Assembly: GCF_030463535.1 (NCBI RefSeq)
Contig: NC_132878.1
Span: forward strand, 26,015,925 to 26,079,924
Direction of reading: 5' to 3'
DNA length: 64,000 bases
Source of the DNA: Salminus brasiliensis
Taxonomy: Eukaryota > Chordata > Actinopteri > Characiformes > Bryconidae
Positions 48,901 to 59,181 of this stretch are shown here, one piece after another. The notes beneath the pieces were generated by a model. The model was not told the origin of the DNA. It worked only from the letters and a program-made list of their open reading frames with translations, and did no database searches. Numbering within the stretch: the first letter of the stretch is position 1; the number at the start of each line of letters is the position of its first letter. The position numbers and the translations under genes were made by a program.

Positions 48901-50599
48901 TAATATAACAAAATCCAAAAAAAAACACACATCTCAGGTGGAAGGGGAGAGAAAAAGAGAGGGCAAAAATAAAATACTGTAAAATATTTTTATTTCACAA
49001 GCCTTAAAGCAGATTTCTGATAAAATTATTATTTCTTAGTTATCAGGTATCTTATATATTTTTAGGCCTCAATGAGGCTAGACTGTGCTGCCTTTTACAG
49101 CTGTTTATATCAGTTGTGTTTCACACCTTCTGCAGAAAGAGGAAGGAGGCTTCTGACTCAGCAGCTCAATCCTGAGAACAACAGGCCGTGCTAACTGCAT
49201 TTACATAGCTCACAGCCAGCAAGGCCTCGCTAACACGTTACTGCCCTGATGGCTTTACTTAAGATGCCATGCCATGCTCTTAAGCTGCAGAGATATAGCA
49301 GTGGTTCCCAACACAAACTGCTCATGTCTGTTCTCTCTCTCCTCCGAATTGAAGCCTGAGAATATAAGATGCCTGATAACTGAGGAATAATACTTTTATC
49401 AGAAATCTGTTACCTTTTTTTCCTGCTTTATCATGAATATTCAATAAAGCAGCACATTATCTTACCATTATATTACATTATATTAAAGAGCTGTGTATTT
49501 TGAAACATTAGAAAAGTCATGATTTACGCACTCATATTACAAAATGCAAACTGGCGAGATGTCATCTTCCATGGTTTGTTGGCTGCAAAAATCTTCATCA
49601 TTTTCATCCCAAAAGTAATATCAAATCTCTGCTCAGTACCTTAAGAGTGTCCACTGCCTGTTCCACCTCCTGCAGCTTCTTCTGCTTCTCCTGGATCCTC
49701 TGCTGGAGTTTCTCCTGCATCTCTTTTAGCTGAGTCTATGAACAAACACATTTGATGATGTTTATGAATTTGTGTGAATTATGATCTAGATGGGTAGATG
49801 GGTGTTGGCTGGTTACACATTCACTAACTGCTCTGATCAGTTTATTGAACTCTTCCGTACAAACAGCATTTGAACTCATTCCTTCAAAATCTATGTACTA
49901 AAATGAAGAACCGACTTTCTTTAACTCGATCAAGTGATTAATGAAACTCCTTCTGGATGAGGAATCTAATTAGTCTGAGCTGATTCTGAATGATCTAACA
50001 GTTCTCACCTGTTTCCTGCTTCTTTCTGTTGTAGCTGAGACTGTATCGTGACCCCTGTGTTTATCCATTGTGCATAAATAGCAGATAGAGCTCTGATCAG
50101 TACGACAGTAGATCTCGATCAGTCTGTCATGCTGAGAGCAGATCTTCTCTTGTAGCTGGGTGGACGCTTTGACCAGCTTGTGCTTCTTCAGTCCAGGAAC
50201 TTCAGAGTGAGGTTTAAGATGAGTTTCACAAAAGGAGGCCAGACACGTCAGACAGGACTTGATGGCTTTGAGTTTTCTCCCGGTGCAGAAATCACACTCC
50301 ACATCTCCAGGTCCAGCGTAACAGGGAGCAGGAGAAGCAGCTTGGAGTTGTGTCTTCTTCAGTTTCTCCACCACTTCAGCCAGCATGTTGTTCCTGCGTA
50401 GAACAGGCCTTGGAGTGAACGTCTCTCTGCACTGGGGGCAGCTGTAGACCCCCCTCTGTTCATCCTGATCCCAGCAGTCATTAATACACACCTTACAGAA
50501 ACTGTGTCCACAGGGAGTGGTCACTGGGTCCTTCAGCAGATCCAGACAGACTGGACAGCTGAACTGCTCATGATCTACTGAAATACTGGCCTCTGCCAT
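45385..50599 (-). CDS. TRIM E3 ligase, RING/B-box/coiled-coil/SPRY, copy 1
   Basis: Exons, 5' to 3' on the minus strand: 50599-50009, 49735-49640, 47030-46797, 46603-46444, 46148-46092, 45989-45385 (1743 bases, 580 residues). The 96- and 234-base exons are the sizes typical of TRIM coiled coils. Residues 15-60 form a C3HC4 RING (CPVC, PCGHSFC, CPQC). Two B-box-like modules follow (about 100-190), then a helical coiled coil (198-305), and a PRY/SPRY from 380 with RLTLDPN, YWEVEW and VYVDHSAGTLSFY. This is the layout of fish TRIM25/TRIM16-like and finTRIM proteins: RING-dependent ubiquitin ligases, many of them antiviral, that recognise targets by SPRY. An interferon-type element precedes the start. 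Compared with copy 2, the protein runs about 30 residues past the usual CDKK end. The exact orthologue cannot be named. Confidence 0.9.
47132..47690 (-). mobile_element. LINE fragment in TRIM copy 1 intron 2
   Basis: The minus strand encodes FFRTSIGQFTLSHQGPSIWN followed by LPPH. This pattern (a Gly-Pro-x-x-Trp-Asn near the end of the second reading frame) is typical of the C-terminus of fish non-LTR retrotransposons. It is absent from the shorter intron 2 of copy 2, so it arrived after the duplication or was lost there. Confidence 0.55.
47700..49639. other. Rest of TRIM copy 1 intron 2
   Basis: AT-rich DNA with no recognised exon or element. The whole intron is about 2.6 kb, against 0.84 kb in copy 2, so this block was either gained in copy 1 or lost from copy 2. 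Confidence 0.4.
50009..50599 (-). CDS. TRIM copy 1, exon 1: RING and B-boxes
   Basis: 197 codons from MAEASISVDHEQFSCPVC to the donor after ERSRKQ. All RING zinc ligands are present. The B-box region shows CDFCTGRKLKAIKSC and HDRLIEIYCRTDQSSICYLC. It differs from copy 2 at 10 of 197 residues, none of them a zinc ligand. Confidence 0.92.
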
Positions 50600-50642
50600 T
50601 TTCCTGCACTTCTAGACTGAGAGAGAACAGCACTCTGAGATC

Positions 50643-50656
50643 ACTTTCGTTTTCTC
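50643..50656 (-). promoter_or_regulatory. Interferon-response-type element, TRIM copy 1
   Basis: The minus strand reads GAGAAAACGAAAGT, containing GAAAACGAAAG, a perfect GAAANNGAAA element for IRF/ISGF3-type factors. Its core is 44 bases upstream of the start codon. The same element, with one base changed, sits at the same distance in copy 2. Confidence 0.55.
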
Positions 50657-50704
50657 TGAACTGAGCAGGAGAGACTTCCTGCTTTCCTGCTGCTCAGAGT
50701 GTCA

Positions 50705-50770
50705 CAGAGAGGGGAGGGGAGGGAGAGAGAGAGAGAGGGAGAGGGAGAGATAGAGAGAGAGGAAGATAAA
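50705..50770. repeat. GA-rich tract upstream of TRIM copy 1
   Basis: Imperfect GA/GGA repeats of about 65 bases, corresponding to the longer and purer GA run upstream of copy 2. Confidence 0.85.
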
Positions 50771-51239
50771 GAGGACAGAACTGATTGGTGGACTGGGAAC
50801 TAAATATCTTGCACTTTGGCAGAACACATGACCGTTTAACTATTAGCTAAATTCATCAGCAAGAAATACAGCATTAAGTGGCTTTTACACACAGTGCTCC
50901 TCATGATCCAGGAGGTAGAGGAGCACACTTGGCTAAATCCCACATGGTGGGACATATTATTAGGTACTTCTTATTTTACATTATTTTACGGACTGTTAAA
51001 GACTGATGGAAAATAACAGACATTTTCAACAGTATTATTCTGTTATTTTAATGAAAGATTCTGTTGTAAATGGTCTGAATGTGAAATGCATTATGGGACA
51101 TTTTTTAGACAAGTCCTAATAAAGCCACTCTGCACAAGCAGCCTGCTTTAACCTCTTCATTACAGTTTGTACTTTAGACACATTTTACTGTGTTTTCATG
51201 AATTATTTAGCGTTTTATTAACAGTGATATCATGTGTTT

Positions 51240-52128
51240 ATAAAAGCAGCATTTTACTGTACATTTCTACAACAGTGTAACAGGCAGGACTTGTTCATTT
51301 ATTATGTATCAGTCAGGATCTGTGAAGGACCTGTTAGCATGTATTATGCATCAGCTAGGACCTGGGGAGAGTTCTCCTCCCGCGAGCTGTATTGGGCAGC
51401 GCCCACAGGTGTAGTCTGCGTCTATTGGGCATGACGTCAACACAGCATGGCGCCTATATCTATCCGGACTTGCGCAACAGCGTTTGTTTGGCGTGGTGAA
51501 CGCAGGTAGTATGAGTTATTGCTCTACAGACGGTGGGTGGATCATGTTTTATAGGAATTTCTCTCCTTGGCTTTTTTTAAGTAATGTGTTCTTTTAAGAG
51601 ATTCTATTTCTTAGGGTTTGTTTGAAGTTTAGTATTGAGCTGTAGCTTTGTTCATACCGGTAGGATTTGCTAATGTTGGATAAAATAACGGATTGATCAG
51701 GGTGATGCTGCCATAGTAAGATCATCTATTGGGTCATCTGACTAACAGGCTTTGGCTTTGCTGATTTTGGTTAAGGTGGATGTTTCATTATTTGACCCAG
51801 TTTTATTTGTTACTGTATTTTTCCCTTTTATTTGTTTGGTTGATCTATTCTTGCTGCTACTTCTGTTCTGTCTGTTTGTTCAGTTGAGGTACTTAATAAA
51901 TCAGTTCAGTTAACTGTGGTGCCGCATTAGTTAAAGTGGACTGGGTTCTATTGGTGGACCCGTTTGATATTAAAGTTAAATTTACAGTAACTTTGTGGAA
52001 ACTGTGATACTTTTTTTTTATTTTTTTAAATTTTTTATTTATTGCGCTACTAATCACTGCCATATTTAAACAGTGTAACAAGCAGTGCAGTGATGCTGAG
52101 ACTAACACGGTGTATTAGCCTGTAACAC

Positions 52129-52130
<2 letters not shown>
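51240..52130. other. Duplicated block with promoter-like or LTR-like content
   Basis: The block contains a cAMP-response palindrome TGACGTCA (51432-51439), two inverted CCAAT motifs (attggg, 51389 and 51424), a CpG-rich core (51378-51510) and an AATAAA near 51895. The element gaacgcaggtagtatgag at 51500 resembles a splice donor. It could be a CpG promoter of an unseen transcript or an old LTR; no matching termini were found. It is repeated almost unchanged at 61650-62540. Confidence 0.3.

Positions 52131-52135
<5 letters not shown>

Positions 52136-52185
<50 letters not shown>
52136..52185. repeat. (TA)n microsatellite
   Basis: A TA run of about 46 bases, somewhat longer in the duplicate (62547-62602). 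Confidence 0.95.
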
Positions 52186-52188
<3 letters not shown>

Positions 52189-52229
52189 TATTTATTATTT
52201 TTAATTAGTTTAGTGGACAGTCACATGAG

Positions 52230-53300
52230 CGCAGCTAGTTAAGTCTCCCTGGTCATTCTCCAGCACCATCACACTGAATGTGGGGATGACCCAACACTGT
52301 GCCCCAGGGGGTTCTGAGTTCTCTGCTGCTCACCCTGCTGACTCATGACTGTGCGGCAAAACTCAAATCACTTCATAAAGTTCACCAATGACAAACCAGT
52401 GCTGGGTCTGATCAGCATACAGAGAGGAGGTGCAGTGCCTGACAGACTAGTGTAAAGTCAGCAACCCTTACCTGAAGGTAGACAAGACTAAAGAAATGGT
52501 TGTTAACTTTAGGAGAACGCTACACAACCACTCTCCGCTCAACATCGACAGGCCCAGGCCCTGCAGATTGTCAAGAGCACAAAGTTCCTTGGCGTCCACT
52601 TAGCAGAGAACCTCACCTGGACCCTGGACTTTCTCCGGAAGCTGAGAGGCCAGTCTTCCTCTACTCATCCCCACCATCTTCTACACAGGCACCATAGAGA
52701 GCATCCTGCATCACTGCCTGGTTTGGGAACTGCACATTCTGACCAAGACCCTCCAGCAAATAGTCAGGACGGCTGAGGGGCTCGTTGGAGCCTCTCTCCC
52801 ATCAATCACGGACACTTACGCCCTTCTCACAAACTGTTCTGCCGCCGGCCATCGGGAAGAAGGTACCGCAGCATCCGGTCCAACAAGACTGCAACAGCAA
52901 TTTCCCCACAAGCAATCTGACTCCAGTGAAAGCATTGCACTACATACTACCTCACTAAATCCCTGGGCTCTGCACATTTATTGCACAAGTTGCACAGACC
53001 TATTTTAAAAATGGCTGCTCTAACCTGTGCTGCACTCTACTGGTTTGAACATGATATGCACATTTTATTGCACGACCCTACTCCCCACTACTCTCAGTCT
53101 GTCTTATGTGCATTCTAGTCTGCACTGTATGCCTTGTGTTGTGCTGTCTGTATTCACTTGTTCTGTGTTGGACTTTTTTGTTTGCACGGTGTTGTGTTGC
53201 ACCATGGTCCTGGAGGAACGTTGTTTCGTTTCACTGTGTACTCTGTATAGAGTTTACATGACCAAGCCTCTTGACTTGGTCAGTCATAGCTGATTAAAAT
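52230..53300 (+). mobile_element. Degenerate LINE, reverse-transcriptase 3' part
   Basis: The plus strand encodes, with frame breaks, the end of a non-LTR reverse transcriptase: KFTNDKPVLGLIS (where FADDT is expected), NPYLKVDKTKEMVVNFRR and KSTKFLGVHL. A 3' region follows, ending 'ccatggtcctggaggaacg' and 'cttgacttggtca', similar to L2-type tails in fish. Loss of the catalytic Asp pair and the stops show that it is dead. Present in both duplicates, so it is older than the duplication. Confidence 0.7.
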
Positions 53301-56269
53301 CTGTATAAATATCTATGCTGACGTCAGACACCTTAAACTGATAACTGACCTTTTTGTTGACTTTATAATCTGATTGGAGCTCCAACCACTGCAAGAATTC
53401 TACAGAACAGTCATCATGGGCTTGTTAGCACAACATGCCTTTACCATTCCAACCAGAAGACCTCAGGAAGAACTGAGGAGTGGATGTAGCTCTTTGGGAG
53501 GGGTCATAATCTGCTGCTCCCAGAAAAATATCCCTCATGCTGGTTAAGGGTCAGCAGATGAGGAGTGCCCCTCCAGAAGCAGAAAGACCATAAAGCACAT
53601 CTGTAATGAGCTTGGTCTAACTTGTGTTTCCAGGTATAGCAGGATTGTGAGAACTGATCCAGACAAACTATGGTGGTGAGCGTGAACTTCCTGCTGGTCA
53701 TGTCTCACAGGATTAGTAACCAGTGAAAGGAGCACATAAGCATTAGACAGAGATATAATGTTTATAGCGGACAGTCACATGATCACAGCTAGTCCAGTCT
53801 CCCTGTTTCATCCTGTTTATCTCTCATACGTTTGTTACAATGTCCAGTCTTACATTTCTCTGGTGTTTAGATCAGCTCTCACATTTACATCACTACACCT
53901 CTCAAGTGGGTGGGTGTGGGACTCACTCATTGTTCTCGAATCTCACAACAAACCTCTGAAATCTTCAACTTTACTAAATATCTGAGACTTCAAACTCCTG
54001 CTGAAAGCATATTACTCAGCATGTTTGGGTTCAGGGCCTTTATTCTGTCTTGATGTCCACTGTCTGCTGTGCAGCAAGAGGGACATCTTGTGCTGGTATG
54101 ATGGTGCTATATCACAGTGTGCTGGGGCAGAGGTTCTAGTGCAGGGCATCTTCTACACACTGTGCTTTTCTCTTAGAGGAACTGGGAAGCTGTGTGTAAC
54201 CTGTAATGGTAGAAACTGGTTCCTTCTAATGAACTTTATTCAAAATTCTGCTGGATTTGTACTTCGCTGAGAGTTAAAGGAGTTGAATAATATATAATCC
54301 AGTACTGAACTATATTTGTAAAAAATCTCCTTTTACTGCTTTCTTATGCTGAGAGATGCAGAATTGATCAGTACATTTCACTGCAGTTCTGTAGCTGAAG
54401 CAGAGCTTTAGACTCGGCTACTTTTGTAATAAAGCTGTTGTTGGAAAGCTACTTTTACTGGAGTCATTATTTCACTGCAGTAACAGTTTATTTTACTGGG
54501 TGCTGGTTTACACTACTCTACATGTAACAGAGGGAGAAAACATGGCCTCGTTTTGGGGGGATTTCATGGAGTTAAGCGCTTTCACACGGTGTAATGGAGT
54601 TTGGGCGACCCCTAGTGGCAAGTGGTGAACTGCAGCTAGACTTAGCTTTGGTGCTTCTGAGCTGCGGTCCTTCAGCAGCAGACTGTGCTTCTAACGCTGG
54701 GGGCAGGAGCACAGCTCCGTGTTTTGTTGCTAAATTCAGATTAAAAACGTGTTTCAGTTAAAAATCCTCTACTCACTTCAACTATCATACAGATGAGCAA
54801 GTGTTGAGATGAAGACTGCACTGTTTTAGCTCGTAGTTCAGCTTTTATCAGCTTCGTCTTCGTTTCTCTGTCGTGAGTTTGGGTGAGGAGAACATGAGGC
54901 TCCATTTTCCTCTGTTTTCTCCAGTCCTGCTAGCGGTGGATGAACTAAGCCATGTTTTACTTTCATTAGAGATATTAGTATTTCTTTACCCAGCTTAAAC
55001 CTGATCTGCAGTCATCACACCACCTAGAAGACTTTGAACCTCTCCAGCCCTTTTTTCCATTTCCAGTCTGAAATTACACTCCCACATCTTGAGGCTTTCT
55101 GCTCCAGCCTTATATAAACTAGAGGCAATTTCACCAGTTACTGAAAAGCCTTCACTTTTGGAGTAGAAAACATGTAGAAATATTGAAATTGATCTGCAGT
55201 GGTCAAAATATAATAAAAACCACAAAAAGAATTTTCCTGAATTTCATTTTAAAATCTAGATTTTAGAGACTATAAACTGAAGCCTTCATGTCCCCCAAAA
55301 CTTTCTGCTTTGGACTCTCGTGTCACCATGGGTCTACTTTCACCAGGCAACATTTGGAGCTGATCCCTCCTCCTGATTTGAAGTTCTTCTAGCTGGAGCT
55401 GACAGTGAACAGGCAGCTTCTCCAAGTGTCCTTTTAGAGTCTCCAAAGTCTCCAACCTCTCCATCATAAGAACAGCTCATTTTACTGCAGGAAAGGGATC
55501 GTGTATTATCTGCACTTGATGGCAACATGTTATCCTGTATTTCTTCACCTTCTTTTTACAAACTTACGTCATCCACCAGTTCTGATTGAATATTTTATTC
55601 TAGTGCCAAACCAAGAGCAATCAGTAGTAGATAAGAGCCAAGAGGCAGGAGGGTCTAGTTTCACCTTTGCTTGTTTTATTTAGTCAGGTTTTGTTATTCT
55701 AGCTTTCACAGCTCTCACTGCTGTCCGACTCCAGCAAAGCCTCGACTTCACTTTCCCGTTCCAACTCAATCAAAATCTCTCCAACAGCATAAAATACTTT
55801 CTTCTATGATTTCTGAGTTGGTTTTGAAGCAATTTTTATTGATTATTGCTGCCAATAATTTCTTCCTTCCTGAGAAGCTGCTTCAAGAAACAATCCTTCA
55901 GAAGGAAAAAGGTTCTGGAGCTCAGATTTGAGAAGCTTCAGAGCTGCATGAATGAAATGCTGGATTTCTGATGGAAATCCATGATGTGAGCTGACAGACT
56001 GTAGATGAGCTGGTGTGAAAGGACTCCTTCACATCCTCACCTAATGCTTCCTTTTCCATCAGCTGTGTTACTGACAACCCTCTGAACTCTTCATCTGCGG
56101 CTGTTTAAACACTTAAGCAGCAGAGAGGCTGAGAGAATGTGGGTTCAGCTCTGTGGAGAAGACGTGAAGAAGAGTCTTCATGTGAAGAGCTTCATCTTTT
56201 TCTCTCAGTTAATGAATGAAAGAGAAATGTAGGAGATTCTTTTCAGATCTACAAGATTTAACACACACA
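53301..56269. other. Intergenic region between TRIM copies
   Basis: No supported gene. Minus-strand frames at 54995-55225 and 55270-55467 contain a helical, Leu/Glu-rich stretch (MERLETLETLKGHLEKLP) but no domain, and stops separate them; a relic of an unknown gene is possible. A weak CTCF-like site (gacccctagtggc) lies near 54607. The first 280 bases belong to the segmental duplication. Confidence 0.4.
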
Positions 56270-56793
56270 TCACTTCTTATCACATAACCTCACAGTTCCT
56301 TCAACATAGAACCCAGCGTAGAGCGGCTGAGTGAATGTGGTGTGGAGTGTGTGTAGGAGGGTCATTGTGTCAGAGACGCTGTAGAAGGACAGAGTTCCTG
56401 CACTGTGATCCACATACACTCCTATTCTGGGGGATGGTGGAGCTGAGAGCTTAGTCTGAATGTTGTTGTGGAGGAAAGAGAGAGAGGAGGAACACTCCAG
56501 ACTCCAGGACTGACTGTTATGTCCAAACCCACACTCATTACCCCCTCCTTTCCTGCTGATCCCTTTATATGAGACTGATATGTACACCCACCAATCTCCA
56601 CTGTTCCACTCAACCTCCCAGTAACAGCGTCCACACACACTCTCCTTACACAACACCTGATACCAGCTGTTAAACCTCTCTGGATGATCAGAGTATGGCT
56701 GGTCTTCTTCACTCCACATCACCACTCTGTTCTTCTCAGACAGTCTGAGGTTATTATTCACTGTGTTGGGATCCAGAGTCAGTCGACAGTAAT
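56270..56793 (-). CDS. TRIM copy 2, exon 6: PRY/SPRY
   Basis: Encodes the PRY/SPRY domain. Differences from copy 1 cluster in loops: WSEEDQPYSD for WSEAQSYSD, WNSGDWWVYI for WSGGYVYI, GGGNECGFGHN for GESYECLLGYN, FYVEGTVRL for FWVGGYGCVRL. The core strands between them are almost unchanged. Confidence 0.92.
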
Positions 56794-57119
56794 CTACAGA
56801 AAAGTAAAGAAAAGAAAAGTTAAATTATTTAAAGTAAAACACTGTTGCTGAGTGTGTGCGTGTGCTTGTGTGTGTGTGTGTTTAATTCAGTATATGTCTG
56901 TGTGTGTGTTTGTCTTTTAATGTGTGTGAATTTATTTCATTTAGTGTCGTGTTTGTGTGTGTTGGGTATGTATATGTTTTGTGAATGTGTGTGAGTGTGT
57001 GTATGGATGTGAGTGTTCCTTTTAAATGGTTTGTGTGTGTATGTTTTCTTTGTGTGTGTGTGTGTGTGATATTGTTTTAATGTGTGTTTAATTCAGCAAT
57101 TGTGTTTGTTTGGTATGTC

Positions 57120-57155
<36 letters not shown>

Positions 57156-57602
57156 ACATACATTGCAGAAAATCTTCTCTGGTTTTTGGCTCTGAGGATA
57201 AAATCTGAACTGCTGCAGCTGTGGAGACACACAAACACAACAGTCCAACAGCATGAATAGAATAGAATAGAATAAAATAGAATAGAATAAAACTAGAGTA
57301 GAATAGAGTAGAATTAAAATGTTCATGAAGATTAAAGATAAAGTTTAAAACGTAAAAACAATCTTTATTTCTAAGAAACTTTGGAGATCAGTCATTTCAG
57401 TCTTTCTCTCTCTCTCTCTAAAACAGGATTTACCTGTTGATAAATATAACAGTTTTGTAGAAATATGAGAGAAGTAATAACAGTAATAATAGAGGAACAG
57501 CAATAATACAATAATTCATGTAAAGCAAATAAATGATATTTTTAAAGGGTGCTCTTTTAAATGTATGTTAATTACACTGATCAGTTATTAGCATCTTTCT
57601 CG

Positions 57603-57653
<51 letters not shown>

Positions 57654-59140
57654 GTCTAATGAAATATGACACTCTGTTACAGTGTGAATCTGTAAGGGTG
57701 GACCAATTCCAGCCACCAGAGGGCAGCGGTAGTCCGATAATCAGTCCTAACTCCCAGCACCTGGTGAGCTGAGTATATATACTCCTCAAGGAACAACCAG
57801 AGTGGCTGGTTCTTTGTAGAGCACATAGTGTTTACAACATACAGGCGGTTATTTGGTGTTGTTTCATACACTGTGTTCCTTCTGTCTTGTCTCTTTTGAA
57901 AAGTTAGGTCTCACCCTTCCCTACTTTCCAATTCCTGTTTAAAAGAAGGCAGTGAGGTTTCTCCATCCCCTTCTCCTAGTTTACTCATTTATCTTTAGGA
58001 AGAACTGGAGGTTCAAGGAACCTTCCTCCTTTCCCTCCTTATTTTTCTGCCATAGCTTTGTTTGGCAGTCCAAGCTATTTAGTTCGCCTCAGTTCAAAGA
58101 AGGCAGCCAGCCTCCCCTGGCATCGTTGTCTGGTTTTCCCGCTCAAACCCTCCCCTGTGCAGTGGTAAAGTAGTGGTAAAGTACCTGGTTTCTGATCCCG
58201 TGGACCTGGGTTCAATTCCCACTGAAAGTTGGGATATCATTAAGTTCTGATACCCATGCCTTTCTGTTCCACATCTTGACAGCTAAGTGTTTAGGTCATA
58301 TTCTAACTACCACTGGTAGCTCTATCGGTAGGGCCCTGGACTAGTTCTATTAGTGCTACCATTACAGAATCAGCTGCTGGACACAGGTGGTGGCTGCAGT
58401 GCGTGGTCAGTGTGTAGAGGAACAGTAAGAGGAACAGAGTTCAATTAGATCATTTCTATGGAGCTCAGAGGAAACTTGTCTCACTTGTCCTCTTTCTGTC
58501 CAAGTAAAGATTCCCATCCTTATGTCTGACAGCAGGACAGCTGCTCTTACCATGTGGAGGGATCTTCCAGAACTCCTCTCTGCAGAATTCCTCTAGTCGC
58601 TCTTTCAGCTCAGAGACAGATTTCCTCACTCCATCAAATGAGGGATGTTGATGGACAGTGATGCTGGCTGAGTTCTCAGATCCAGAAGAGACACAGAGAG
58701 ACTGGAAACTCTACAGAGAGAAGAAACACAATGGAGGAAGATGAAGGTGGAGAAGAGAGATGAAGGAGATCAGAGCAAATGAGACTAAAGAGAAAGTTGG
58801 GATTACAGACAGCTTTATTTAGTGGAGCTTAATGAACTTCTGCTGAGAGGAACTTTACAAGCTTGATGAGGAGCAGCTTCCTCTGTAGATCAGTGAGTGT
58901 TACCTGGAGGAAATGGAGGTGATCCTCTGTGTGTGAAAGCTGCTCCAGCTCAGTGTGTCTCCTCTTTAGATCAGCCATCTCCTGCTGCAGTTTCTCCAGG
59001 AGTTCTTCAGCTCCACTCAGTTCAGCCTTCTCCTGAGCTCTGATCAGCTCTGTTACCTCAGAGCGCTTTTTCTCAATGGAGCGGATCAGCTCAGTAAAGA
59101 TCCTCTCACTGTCCTCCACTGCTGCCTGTGCAGAGCGCTG

Positions 59141-59181
<41 letters not shown>

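Larger units (their letters stand above)
49640..53580. repeat. Segmental duplication, left copy
   Basis: This stretch aligns with 59974-64000 at an offset of 10334 to 10420 bases. It covers TRIM exons 1-2, the intron between them (273 bases in both copies), the upstream region and a LINE fragment. From about 51077 onwards the copies are almost identical. More TRIM exons align further left with looser spacing. The right limit is unknown because the other copy leaves the window. Confidence 0.92.

Noticed and set aside
55270..55467. Helical Leu/Glu-rich minus-strand frame
   Set aside because: It might be a gene relic, but stops on both sides, no splice sites and no domain prevent a call.
58150..58335. 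tRNA-like boxes (ggttcaattccc and tagctctatcggtagg)
   Set aside because: They lie inside the solo LTR, spaced and ordered wrongly for one tRNA, and no cloverleaf closes. Not called as tRNA genes.
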